DNA of 10,358 nt, from the NCBI GenBank assembly GCA_047620505.1, contig JBLHKS010000238.1, positions 1 to 10,358 of the forward strand, given 5' to 3'. This document shows positions 1-7,549 of the stretch, in pieces. The notes under the pieces are model-generated. The model worked only from the letters and a program-made list of their open reading frames with translations, searched no databases and had not been told where the DNA came from. The DNA is from JBLHKS01 sp047620505. GTDB taxonomy: Bacteria; Verrucomicrobiota; Verrucomicrobiia; Verrucomicrobiales; DEV007. The translations under genes and the position numbers were made by a program. How positions within the stretch are numbered: position 1 is the first letter of the stretch; every line of letters starts with the position of its first letter.

Positions 1-1
1 A

Positions 2-103
2 GACCAAAAAGGCGCTGGAAGCGACTTCTGGTTGACGCTTCTGGGGCCGGAAGTCAAATCTTTGGATGAGCGCACGCGCGGTCTGAGATTCAGGACCTCT
101 TAA
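2..103 (+). CDS. C-terminal end of a sensor histidine kinase (partial, runs off the left edge)
   Basis: The reading frame is open from base 2 to a TAA at 101-103 and gives 33 residues. It contains KGAGSDFWLTL, which matches the last conserved block of the HATPase_c domain of histidine kinases (GxGSxFxxxLP), the strand that closes the ATP-binding fold. A short tail rich in basic residues follows. The ATP-binding N, G1 and G2 boxes and the phosphorylated histidine would lie left of the window. It has the same orientation as the hybrid kinase 79 bp downstream, so the two kinases may be co-transcribed. The family call rests on one short motif, and whether a receiver domain was present earlier in the protein cannot be seen. 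Confidence 0.7.
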   Translation, partial: DQKGAGSDFWLTLLGPEVKSLDERTRGLRFRTS

Positions 104-182
104 TCCATATTTGATGGAGGATACCAATATTCAGGCATTGTTGAATTATTATTTTTATGGAAAATTTATTAATTTGATTTAG
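104..182 (+). other. AT-rich leader with a 22-codon mini-ORF ending at the kinase start
   Basis: This 79-bp gap between the two kinases becomes very AT-rich after about 121. An ATG at 114 opens a 22-codon frame (begins MEDTNIQALL) that ends in TAG at 180-182, directly abutting the ATG at 183 and in the same frame. The GGAGG at 116-120 has no start codon at a usable distance. A weak promoter-like pair, TTGAAT (141-146) and TTTATT (165-170) with 18 bp between, may exist. The mini-ORF may be chance; if translated it would terminate exactly where the kinase starts and could couple the two. Confidence 0.3.
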
Positions 183-3100
183 ATGTCATTGTCAGATTCC
201 TCCCGTTCCATGATCTCGCACTCTTCTTCTGATCTTTCAGGTTCCGCCAGGCGGCTTGTTAACCGAATTCCTCTCTACACGGCGCTGACGCTCACTTTGG
301 TTTGCTTGACGGTCGCATTGGTCTCGATAATACCCTCGTGGACCCATTTTAGGCAGAGCGAACTGACGCAATTCAAGCTGGTCGGCCGTCTCCATGCACA
401 GGCGATCGGCCGGATGCTGGAAAAGAAAAAGGATGCTGCTCAGCAGGTTGCTGGCAGCACCGGAGGTCGGCAACTGCTGGAGGCTTTTCAGCGCGGCGAA
501 TACACTATCGAAGAGGTCCGGACTTCGTTGAGTCCAATTCTGAACGATGCGCTGAGGCACTCGCTTACGTTGACTGGCGTTGCGAGGCAGGATAGGAATG
601 GACGGGAGATCGTCGCGCTTGGCGAGCAGATTCCTGAGTCAGCCCGTTTCATTCCGGAGGGAAGCTCTGCGAGCATTGGCAGCTTCTTGGAAATAAGCGG
701 ACACACCCGTTTGGTTGTCGGAACGCCGATTATCACTCTGGATGGCGTGGTAATTGGAAGCGATTTAACTTTGTTTCGTAGCGACGAGATCGAGCGGGTT
801 TTCGCAGAAGCGGCCAGCAACGGGAAGAGCGGCGAACTAAGGCTGGTTTCAATGATTGCTGATGAAGTCCGGCAAATCTACCCGATCAAACAGCAATTTT
901 CGGATCGGGATTCGGGCTTGATCGATTTTGATGAGGTGGTGTGTGCGCTGAACAAGGAGGGCGACGGGTGCGTGGTGCAGCAGAAGACAGAAGAAATCGC
1001 CCGGATCGTTGTGATTCAGCCAGTCCCGGGAATCGATTGGGCGCTGGTGGGGAATCGCGAACAGCAGGCATTCTTCGCGCGCAGTTCGGCGCAGTCGCTA
1101 CAACTTGTAGGTGTTGCGTTGGCGTTGATTGCAATCGGCCTCGCCGGAATGTTGTTGCTGCTTCGTCCGATCATCGGGCAGATCAAGCGGGAAATCGAAC
1201 GCCGTCGAGATGCCGAAGCCGAATTGCGGGCCTATCAGGAGACACTGGAACAGCGAATCGATGAAGGACGTGAGGAACTTCGTTTCGCGCGGTACGCGAT
1301 GGATCACACTTCGGAAGCTGTGTATCTCGTGGACAGCGAGGCGCGTTTTCGCGATGTCAACCAGGCGGCTTGCAAAGCGCTCGGCTATAGCCGGAAGGAA
1401 TTGCTTACAGTGGGTGTCTTCGACATCCACGCGGAGTTTTCCGCTGAAGAATTTGGTGATGGGTGGAAGTCTTTGCCCTCGGGTGAATCGCGATCGATCG
1501 AAACGCATCATCGTCGGAAAAACGGCGAAATATTTCCCGTCGAAGTCCTGATCAACCGGATGGAATATCAAGACGAAGCTTATCATCTTGTGTTCGCGCG
1601 TGACATTTCCGAGAGGCGAGAAGCAGAGCGAAATCTCAATTCGAGCCACGAGTGTTTCCGTTCGCTGATGCGTAATATACCCGGCATCGTACACCGCGGT
1701 CTGCCCGACGAGGACCGGACAATGCTCATTGTTGGCGAAGGCGTTTCGGAGCTTACGGGTTATACAGCAAAGGAATACCTTGAAAAGAACGGGATCACTC
1801 CAGCGCATTCTATTCATCCTGACGACCGAAAACGGGTCCGCGTCGCGATTGAATCCAGTACCGGCGATTCGGAGGGTTTCAACCTCGAGTATCGGATGCT
1901 GCACCGCGATGGCTCTACACTTTGGGTGCACGAACGCGGACGAGTCATCAATGACGACTCGAGCGAGCCGCTTTATGTCGACTCCGCGATTCTCGACATT
2001 ACGCAGAGAAAACTCGCCGAGCACCTACTGGCAGAGCAGGCCGAACGGATGAAGGTCCTCAACGAGATTGTGGCTGACGGCGCACCCGGAGATGTTGACT
2101 CACTCCTGCTCGCGATTCTCGAATTCTGTGTGGACAAGTTGGAGCTCGACTTCGGAATCCTTGGGAGAGCAGAGGAAGCCGGGAGTCGTCTTGCGCTGGA
2201 AATCGCCTTCCCTTCGGCATCTCATACCATAGAAAGCTCATTACATGGGACGCTGTGCGAGATGACTTTCCAGCGTGATCAACCAACCGCAATGAAGAGT
2301 TTATCTCAATCGGCCCATTGCAAGCTTGTTCACCAACAGGGAATTGAGTCGTTTCTTGGCGTTCCCCTGTTCGTTGCGGGCACACGCTGGGGCGTCCTCT
2401 GCTTTGCGTCCTCCAAACCCCAGGAAACTGAGTTTAGCGCTCTCGATTTCGGTTTCGTCCAGATGGTGGGCCAACTTGTCGCAGGCATAATAGGAAGGCG
2501 CGAAGACCGGGCTGAACTGGTGACGGCGAAGGTCGCAGCTGAATTCGCCAATCACGCCAAAAGCGCATTCCTTGCGAACATGAGTCATGAAATCCGCACG
2601 CCGATGAATGCGGTCCTTGGTTTTTCGCAACTGCTCCGAAACGACCGCACTTTGTCTCCTAATCAGTTGCAATACATCGAAGCCGTCAGCCGCAGCGGCG
2701 AGCATCTCTTGACTCTGATCAACGATATTCTCGAGATGTCTAAAATCGAAGCCGGCCGCTGTCCGCTTCATGTCGCCCCGTACCATCTTTGGGAACTGGT
2801 CGATGATCTTGCAATTATGTTCGGACGCCAGGCTGAAGAAAAGGGCGTCGAAATCAATATTGAAATGGCCAGGGATTTGCCTCCATGGGTTGTCGGCGAT
2901 GAGAAGAAGCTGCGGCAGGTGCTTGTGAATCTGCTTAGCAACTCTGTGAAATTCACAAACAAGGGAGGGATCGATCTGTCCGTCGCCTGGCAAGACATTG
3001 GCGATGATCGGATTCGATTGACATTCGAAGTTGAAGACACCGGTATTGGGATTCCCAAAGGCGAGGTCGAGCGAATTTTTGATGCCTTCGAGCAAACGGC

Positions 3101-3929
3101 TGCTGGCGCACTTTGCGAAGGGAGCACCGGTCTGGGCTTGGCAATTTCGCGCAACTATGTCCGTATGATGGGTGGTGAAATTGATGTAAAGAGTGAAGAG
3201 GGCCGCGGATCGGCGTTTGGATTTACGATCGAAGTGGGTCGAGCTCCGGAACGGCTTTCCGAGCAGCTGCTGATGCAGAGTTCAACTGCCTCCGCTCAGA
3301 TTTCAGATCGCTTGGCCGAGGCCGATCTGGGATCAGGCGTACTCGTGGTGGATGACAACGCCGCCAACCGGAGGTTGCTCGTTGACATCCTCAAACCAAT
3401 TGGATTTGACGTTAGGGAAGCCTGTACCGGCGTCGAAGCAATTTCAGCCCTCGAAAACTGGACGCCGCGCGTCATCCTGATGGACACGCGTATGCCAGAA
3501 ATGGATGGCATTGAGGCGACCCGCCGAATCAAGGCGACCGATTCCGGCAAGGCAGTTCCAATCATCGGAATCAGCGCAAGCGCGTTCGTTGGAGACGCTC
3601 AACGAGTCATCGACGCCGGCAGTTGCGAATATCTTCGCAAACCCTTTTTGGCTGACGACGTCATCGAAGCGATCCGACGGCACGCGGGTGTTCAGCTTCT
3701 TCCAGCACCGACGGACGGAGCTGAGGTCGAAGAAAAGCCCCTCGTGCTGGAGGCATTGTCCGAAGACCTCGTCGGCCGGCTCCGAACGGTGACGGTCGCA
3801 CGTGACGCCGACGCTATTCTGGAATTGAGCGACGAGATTGCGGAGCATGACAATCGCGCAGGTGAAACGATCCGCGAGATGGCCTCCAATTTTCGTTTCG
3901 AAGAAATTCGCGCCGCGCTCGATGCTTGA
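183..3929 (+). CDS. Hybrid sensor histidine kinase (two TM, PAS-PAS-GAF-HisKA-HATPase-REC)
   Basis: A 1248-residue membrane-bound phosphorelay kinase. Residues ~30-52 and ~306-328 are hydrophobic helices enclosing a ~250-residue extracytoplasmic region, probably a Cache-type sensor but not recognised by a clear motif. Two PAS domains follow (about 365-480, ending in FARDISERREAE, and 487-612, with a PAS_3-like HPDDR and ending in ILDITQRK), then a GAF-like domain (~622-775). The HisKA H-box is SHEIRTP with phosphoryl-accepting His802. HATPase_c shows the N-box (N916, N920), G1 DTGIGIP (D952), the F-box (ERIFDAFEQ) and G2 STGLGLA. The receiver has D1057/D1058, phospho-acceptor D1101 (MDTRMPEMDG) and K1153 (RKPF), so all catalytic residues are intact. 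A ~65-residue tail without an Hpt histidine resembles tails common on such hybrids. The ATG at 183 is the first possible start, because TAG lies directly before it in frame. No Shine-Dalgarno is visible. The output partner is not in the window and the signal is unknown. Confidence 0.95.
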   Translation: MSLSDSSRSMISHSSSDLSGSARRLVNRIPLYTALTLTLVCLTVALVSIIPSWTHFRQSELTQFKLVGRLHAQAIGRMLEKKKDAAQQVAGSTGGRQLLEAFQRGEYTIEEVRTSLSPILNDALRHSLTLTGVARQDRNGREIVALGEQIPESARFIPEGSSASIGSFLEISGHTRLVVGTPIITLDGVVIGSDLTLFRSDEIERVFAEAASNGKSGELRLVSMIADEVRQIYPIKQQFSDRDSGLIDFDEVVCALNKEGDGCVVQQKTEEIARIVVIQPVPGIDWALVGNREQQAFFARSSAQSLQLVGVALALIAIGLAGMLLLLRPIIGQIKREIERRRDAEAELRAYQETLEQRIDEGREELRFARYAMDHTSEAVYLVDSEARFRDVNQAACKALGYSRKELLTVGVFDIHAEFSAEEFGDGWKSLPSGESRSIETHHRRKNGEIFPVEVLINRMEYQDEAYHLVFARDISERREAERNLNSSHECFRSLMRNIPGIVHRGLPDEDRTMLIVGEGVSELTGYTAKEYLEKNGITPAHSIHPDDRKRVRVAIESSTGDSEGFNLEYRMLHRDGSTLWVHERGRVINDDSSEPLYVDSAILDITQRKLAEHLLAEQAERMKVLNEIVADGAPGDVDSLLLAILEFCVDKLELDFGILGRAEEAGSRLALEIAFPSASHTIESSLHGTLCEMTFQRDQPTAMKSLSQSAHCKLVHQQGIESFLGVPLFVAGTRWGVLCFASSKPQETEFSALDFGFVQMVGQLVAGIIGRREDRAELVTAKVAAEFANHAKSAFLANMSHEIRTPMNAVLGFSQLLRNDRTLSPNQLQYIEAVSRSGEHLLTLINDILEMSKIEAGRCPLHVAPYHLWELVDDLAIMFGRQAEEKGVEINIEMARDLPPWVVGDEKKLRQVLVNLLSNSVKFTNKGGIDLSVAWQDIGDDRIRLTFEVEDTGIGIPKGEVERIFDAFEQTAAGALCEGSTGLGLAISRNYVRMMGGEIDVKSEEGRGSAFGFTIEVGRAPERLSEQLLMQSSTASAQISDRLAEADLGSGVLVVDDNAANRRLLVDILKPIGFDVREACTGVEAISALENWTPRVILMDTRMPEMDGIEATRRIKATDSGKAVPIIGISASAFVGDAQRVIDAGSCEYLRKPFLADDVIEAIRRHAGVQLLPAPTDGAEVEEKPLVLEALSEDLVGRLRTVTVARDADAILELSDEIAEHDNRAGETIREMASNFRFEEIRAALDA

Positions 3930-4433
3930 CGCACAAGGGCAACCGGCTTCTCTCGCAGTGGGGTCGTGTGGAATTATGAGGAAGTTTTCGAGCCGCTTAG
4001 CCGAAATATATTTCCAGCCCGCTGATTTCCTTGCCGCATCAATAATCTGCAGGCGCTGAGATATTCTTTTTAGCTAACGGCACGAGTAGCAGAGCGGTGG
4101 GTGGCCACCGCCCTTGCTACTACTTGCGCGCGACTTTTGAACCAAGATACTACAAACGGTAGTTGGATGTTTTCATGGTTCCGAGTCAGGTCAGGTTCTG
4201 AGGTCTGATTCTCTTGGTTCAATATTGTCATGGTTTCCCATTTCATTGAGGGTAATTCAGAAAAGGCGGCTATGACACCGTCTCTCTGATGGAAAAGGTA
4301 GAGAATTTTATTAATCTATCAATTCGCAGCCGTTCTTAAATGCTCCAATCCCCCTTATTTAGTCATACTAGGGAATTTCCGGTGGTCGTCTACGATTCCG
4401 CAGTAATAGAGCCTGGATGGGGTTCAGGGCAGG
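3930..4433. other. 504-bp gap between convergent genes, no gene seen
   Basis: No reading frame here has a credible start, length or family motif. The gap contains the strong hairpin at 4085-4121 (listed separately) and an 11-bp inverted repeat: TTGAACCAAGA at 4137-4147 and its complement at 4212-4222. It also holds two near-copies of TCATGGTTCC (from 4173 and 4228). A short sequence ACTAGGGAATTTCCGG at 4367-4382 contains GGAA-T-TTCC, an odd-centred palindrome. Because both flanking genes end here, transcription termination is expected in this gap, but no hairpin followed by a clear T-run was found. Confidence 0.5.
4085..4121. repeat. Strong GC-rich hairpin (REP-like or bidirectional terminator)
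   Basis: The left arm (4085-4100, AGTAGCAGAGCGGTGG) pairs with the right arm (4105-4121, CCACCGCCCTTGCTACT) around the four-base loop GTGG, with one bulge or mismatch near the middle. It lies 156 bp past the kinase stop and 313 bp past the end of the convergent gene, so it could stop transcripts from both sides. No T-run follows either arm, which argues against a classical intrinsic terminator; a dispersed REP-like palindrome is the other option. Confidence 0.5.
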
Positions 4434-6209
4434 TCAATCATTCTCACCCTGCTCAGCCTCGCCGCGGATCGCCTGCTCAGTAACTTTCGCCAGCTGGAGA
4501 AACGAGACCAGCCCATGATTGCCCAAGTGATGCCACTCTGGGATCTCCCGACTCGAAAATCGTTCGACTGCTTCCAACGCAGGTTTTGCTCGTGGACCGA
4601 GCGCGTTCAACGCCGACAACGTCGGATGCGGGCGAACCATAATATGCCAGTCGGACTGATTCGTTTCATCCGGCACCGCATTGAGCCCCTCGATCAAAAA
4701 CGGCAGAGCCTGAGAAACCTGCTCATCGGTCAGGCCCGGCGCGAGGTGGACGAGCAGATCGCAGCCGGGCTCGTTGAGTGCTGCTTCCGGCTCGGCCAGC
4801 AAATCCAGCGCTAGGGCAAACAGATCGCGATTGCGGGACTCGAGATCGGGCCACGACAACTCAGCCGCCATCAGCAGCTGCTGAGACATCATTCTCCGGT
4901 TGGCGGCCCGGTCGTATCTCGCCAACGCCTTTCCAAGAGGACTGTCCGGCGCAAAACGCTCCAGCAGCACTTGGTGAACCGCCTTGTCTCCCGGGCCAAT
5001 CGCGATCATGTAGCCGAGGAGATTCCTCAGATGATCGTGACTGCCGAACTGGGTGCGCGACAACCAATCGTCCGACTCCGCCTCCTCGATCTGGCGGACG
5101 ATCACCGCTACAATGGCTTCGAATTTTGCGAGAATCTTGGGCAGGACGGCCGCGGAGCGAGGGCCTTGCTCCGCCAGAATTGTGAGCAGCATCCGATCGT
5201 TGTCCGGATTCCAGGCCATTTCCTCGGAACCGACCATCTCGATCAGCCGCGCGGAATGACGGGGAGGAAACGGGCGAATGTTGTCCAGAACGACCGCAAG
5301 CGCGATCCTGGGATGCCGCTCCGGAAGAAACTCCAGCAACCGGGTCGCGACAGCATCCGCGTCGGTCGGCGGCAATGCTTTGAGGTGGTTCCGGGCCAGA
5401 TTGCCAAGCCGCTGGTCCGGCTGGCGCTCGATCGCGTCGAGGTAGGCGTGGTATAGGTCGTCGATCTGTCGGCGGCTGATTTCTTCCGAACCGTCCAGTT
5501 CACGGGCCGTTTGCATTGCCGCGGCGACTTCGACCAAGCGCCTTCCCTCGGGTCGGGAGACGATCTCACGCGCGTCGTCGGGGTCGAGAGGATGCAGCTT
5601 GCGCTCGATCGCCGCGCCGAAGGTCAGCAGCTGCGATTGCGATTGGATGTCGCCCAGCGCGATTCGTGCCTCGATCGCGGCGAGCATCTCAGCCGTCGGT
5701 TTTTCCAACTCGCTCAGGAGCCGCGCGGAAACGAGCGCGACGTCCTTTTTCGGATCGCCGACAAATTCGATCAACTGGGCGTGGAACTCCGCGTCTTCCG
5801 GGATCAGCCGACCGAGCATTTCGATCTCTTTCATGCGGCAGTACCACCAGTTGTCCGGCTCGCGAGCGAGGCGGAGCAATTCGGGAGCCAGGGGCTCGCC
5901 GATCTTTTCCGCAAATCGTTTCAGAAACAAATGCTCGCCGACGGCGAGATCGCGCCCGGCCCGCTCCTTCGGCTCTGGTCGAGACTGCATCGTTTTGGCG
6001 TAGCGCAACACCAGCGGCAAGAGCGTTTCGGGAGACAGATCGTGATATTCGCCATTGATCGTATCGTAGAAAAACTCACTCTGCTTCACCGGATCGGCCT
6101 CGAACAGCCGCGCCTCAAATTCCGCAAGCCGGTCTTTCTCGCCGCCAGCTGAAGCTGATGCCCCAAGCAGCGCGGCCGCCAGAATTGAATGAAACCATCG
6201 AAAAGTCAT
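4434..6209 (-). CDS. Exported HEAT-like helical-repeat protein of unknown function
   Basis: A 591-residue protein read from ATG at 6209. An in-frame TTG at 6227 would add six residues, but the ATG places a charged N-terminus (MTFRWFH) right before the hydrophobic stretch SILAAALLGASASA, a normal signal peptide with a likely cleavage after the AxA around residue 19-21. The mature part is almost entirely predicted amphipathic helix. Recurrent segments such as LAPELLRLAREPDNWWYCRM, EFVGDPKKDVALVSARLLSE and ALGPRAKPALEAVERF have the look of HEAT or armadillo-like repeats, which act as binding scaffolds. No catalytic motif, lipobox, later membrane helix or cysteine-based haem site was found. It is convergent with the hybrid kinase and appears monocistronic. 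No Shine-Dalgarno precedes either start. The repeat class is inferred from helix pattern; the function is unknown. Confidence 0.8.
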   Translation of the reverse strand: MTFRWFHSILAAALLGASASAGGEKDRLAEFEARLFEADPVKQSEFFYDTINGEYHDLSPETLLPLVLRYAKTMQSRPEPKERAGRDLAVGEHLFLKRFAEKIGEPLAPELLRLAREPDNWWYCRMKEIEMLGRLIPEDAEFHAQLIEFVGDPKKDVALVSARLLSELEKPTAEMLAAIEARIALGDIQSQSQLLTFGAAIERKLHPLDPDDAREIVSRPEGRRLVEVAAAMQTARELDGSEEISRRQIDDLYHAYLDAIERQPDQRLGNLARNHLKALPPTDADAVATRLLEFLPERHPRIALAVVLDNIRPFPPRHSARLIEMVGSEEMAWNPDNDRMLLTILAEQGPRSAAVLPKILAKFEAIVAVIVRQIEEAESDDWLSRTQFGSHDHLRNLLGYMIAIGPGDKAVHQVLLERFAPDSPLGKALARYDRAANRRMMSQQLLMAAELSWPDLESRNRDLFALALDLLAEPEAALNEPGCDLLVHLAPGLTDEQVSQALPFLIEGLNAVPDETNQSDWHIMVRPHPTLSALNALGPRAKPALEAVERFSSREIPEWHHLGNHGLVSFLQLAKVTEQAIRGEAEQGEND

Positions 6210-6270
6210 GGGCAGACGATAGGTCAAGGAGTTCCGAGATCTGTAATGGAGTTGTAAAAAAGTTCAGCTC

Positions 6271-6348
6271 CGGCAGTTCGATCATCGTGCCAACGATGTA
6301 GTCGAATTCGACGCCTTTTTCCTCTTGGACCTTCTTGGCTGTTTCGCG
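6271..6348 (-). pseudogene. Fragment resembling pyruvate, phosphate dikinase (ppdK remnant)
   Basis: The minus strand reads RETAKKVQEEKG followed by YIVGTMIELP. This resembles the conserved part of the PEP-binding domain of pyruvate phosphate dikinase, where RETAxKVxxEKG is followed by Y-x-VGTMIELPRA. Just after the final proline the frame continues with unrelated residues (ELNFF), and before the RETA block the frame (from an ATG at 6444) is also unlike the enzyme. It therefore seems to be an isolated internal piece of about 26 codons lying upstream of the exported protein gene. The enzyme interconverts pyruvate plus ATP plus phosphate with PEP; this piece cannot work. The match is from memory of the family motif, so chance is not fully excluded. 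Confidence 0.5.
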
Positions 6349-6489
6349 ATTGAGCGAGCCTTGCAGCTGAGGGCAATTGTTGCTACGAAGCCTCTCAATC
6401 AGGGCGTCGCTCTCACGAGCGTAGTCTTGAAGCTTTACGCCCATCTCGGCCAGAAAGTATCCTCGCCGTATTCGAAATGGAAAGTGCGG

Positions 6490-6983
6490 CTATGGATTCG
6501 CGAGAAGAATGGCCAATGAAGTGGCGGCGTTCTGCATCCGAACATCGGCAGTCGTGATTTTCGTGATTTTCGTGATTTTCGTGATTTTCGTGATTTTCGT
6601 GATTTTCGTGATCCCGGAGGCCAGAGCGGCACCAAGATGGAGACCGTCAACCAATCGCAGGTTTCATGGGCGGGCTGGCGGACAGACACGTTTCTAGCGC
6701 TTCGCGGGCTTCTCTGGCGACATCTTCTCCCGCGGGATGAGAAAGTAGCGGCCCTCGGTGACGTGGCGCTCGAATGAATCGAACAGCAGCTTTGCTGATC
6801 CTACGACAATCTCGCCTCGCGCTTCCTTGGTGCGGAGGGCGAACCAGAGTTCGACGCGATGGAGGAAACTGATCGCGAATCGCCCGCTTGCCCAGTCAGG
6901 AGCCTGCGGTAATCGTTCGAATCGGCCTCCGGCGCGTAGAGTTTCAGTAGGGCAGAGGTGTCCCAGTAAACCGCGTCCTTCAT
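6490..6983 (-). pseudogene. vapC: Broken VapC-type PIN-domain toxin gene (three frame changes, repeat expansion)
   Basis: The gene starts with ATG at 6983, six bases after the phd-like antitoxin stop. The first frame reads MKDAVYWDTSALLKLYAPEA, the PIN-domain start with catalytic D8, up to about 6880. The sequence then continues in another frame (FAISFLHRVELWFALRTKEA, with the second acidic residue E, to FLIP near 6733), then in a third (GEDVAREAREALETCLSASP), which hits TGA at 6647-6649. After one more shift it reads DGLHLGAALASG, a row of ITK repeats and TTADVRMQNAATSL before a TAG at 6490-6492. All four PIN acidic residues can be recovered, but only across frames: apparent changes are -1 near 6880, -1 near 6734 and +1 near 6649. 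An intact product would be about 150 residues, an RNase normally held inactive by its antitoxin. Sequencing errors are an alternative explanation for the frame changes. Confidence 0.85.
6553..6612 (-). repeat. 9-bp tandem repeat, six copies plus a partial, inside broken vapC
   Basis: On the plus strand the unit is GTGATTTTC; on the minus strand it is ATCACGAAA, read as Ile-Thr-Lys. Six perfect units plus ATCACG lie between ALASG and TTADVRM of the PIN domain, just before the last catalytic aspartate. Because the unit is nine bases, the copy number can change without altering the frame. The perfect identity of the copies suggests recent slippage. Confidence 0.95.
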
Positions 6984-6989
6984 CTTTGG

Positions 6990-7247
6990 TTAGAAGCGAT
7001 CTTCGCGTGACTCGTCCCAGAAGGACTGCGGCGTTGATGTGGTGTTGCTAGCTTGTGCCGCCTCAGCAGCTGCTGAGAGTTCGGCGACCCATTCGGCGCG
7101 GTCGGTTTTGGCGTTTTCGGGCGATTTTGCGGTGATCAGGCGCGCCGTCGGCTGGCCGCGCACTGTGATGATGATCTCCTCGTCGCCTGCGGCCAACTGG
7201 ACCAGTTCGCTGAAACGGGTCTTCGCGTCTCGAAGGTTTGTGACCAT
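6990..7247 (-). CDS. Phd/YefM-family antitoxin
   Basis: An 85-residue protein starting MVTNLRDAKTRFSELVQLAA and continuing EEIIITVRGQPTARLI. This is the typical Phd/YefM fold: an N-terminal DNA-binding part with the L-x-x-A-K-x-x-F/L-S-x-L motif, then the EEIIIxxRGxPxAxL block. The Ala- and Glu-rich tail (about 45-85) would be the toxin-binding part. Such antitoxins bind and inhibit their toxin and repress their own promoter. The partner vapC starts six bases downstream and is broken, so this antitoxin is now orphaned while its own frame is intact. The start is ATG at 7247 without a Shine-Dalgarno. A small palindrome 35 bp upstream may be its operator. Confidence 0.88.
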   Translation of the reverse strand: MVTNLRDAKTRFSELVQLAAGDEEIIITVRGQPTARLITAKSPENAKTDRAEWVAELSAAAEAAQASNTTSTPQSFWDESREDRF

Positions 7248-7281
7248 GTGGTCATTGTGGAGACGAACTGACTGGATGCAA

Positions 7282-7295
7282 GGATTCGGAAATCC
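7282..7295. promoter_or_regulatory. Possible operator of the phd-like antitoxin
   Basis: GGATT and AATCC (7282-7286 and 7291-7295) form a small inverted repeat with the centre CGGA, located 35-48 bp upstream of the antitoxin start in the 83-bp gap after hicA. Phd-type antitoxins bind short palindromes in this position. The arms are only 5 bp, so chance is possible. Confidence 0.25.
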
Positions 7296-7330
7296 AAAAC
7301 GCTGACTCTGTTGGCAATCTTGAGATCGGA

Positions 7331-7549
7331 TCAGGTCTCAAACTCGCTCCTCGGAACGCCTGACTGCCGAATAATCGATTGAAGCGTTCCTCGGCGCACT
7401 TCTTTGTGATCGGGAACCGGCACGGTCGTCGTTCCGCCATTGCCTCTTTGCATGATGATGTGACTTCCCTTGCGCCGAACTTCGCCGAATCCATGCCGCG
7501 AGAGAATCCGGCAAATCTGTTTGCCAGACAAATTGGCGAGTTTACCCAA
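7331..7549 (-). CDS. hicA: HicA-family mRNA interferase toxin
   Basis: A 72-residue protein that matches HicA (YcfA-like) over its whole length: an N-terminal helix (LSGKQICRILSRHGF), the catalytic block VRRKGSHIIMQR with His30, then TTTVPVPDHKEVRRGTLQSI and a C-terminal helix. HicA uses a double-stranded RNA-binding-like fold to cut mRNA and is blocked by HicB. The best start is TTG at 7549, giving MGKLANLSGK as in family members; the next in-frame ATG would be residue 33 and would lose the active-site His. It overlaps the end of hicB by 8 bp, which implies translational coupling in the order hicB-hicA. All expected residues are present, so it is probably functional. Confidence 0.92.
   Translation of the reverse strand: MGKLANLSGKQICRILSRHGFGEVRRKGSHIIMQRGNGGTTTVPVPDHKEVRRGTLQSIIRQSGVPRSEFET

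Noticed and set aside
1098..2024. A 308-codon minus-strand ORF inside the hybrid kinase
   Set aside because: It is antisense to the PAS domains of a kinase with all family motifs; the reverse frame has no recognisable domain.
2301..3095. A 264-codon minus-strand ORF inside the kinase core
   Set aside because: It overlaps the HisKA and HATPase motifs on the other strand and shows no domain of its own.
5511..6152. A 213-codon plus-strand ORF within the exported-protein gene
   Set aside because: It is a shadow of a GC-rich minus-strand gene that has a clear signal peptide and helical pattern; the shadow lacks any motif.
6115..6444. A 109-codon minus-strand ORF as a complete gene
   Set aside because: Its middle looks like a PPDK fragment and its C-terminal third overlaps the signal peptide region of the exported protein in another frame; no conserved full-length family fits.
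6553..6612. CRISPR-like array
   Set aside because: The units are 9 bp and contiguous, with no spacers; it is a simple tandem repeat.
6435..6697. Two overlapping ORFs, 6509-6697 (+) with VIF repeats and 6435-6689 (-) with RKS repeats
   Set aside because: Both are generated by the 9-bp repeat that lies inside the broken vapC; the PIN-domain motifs flanking the repeat are in the minus-strand frame reading ITK.
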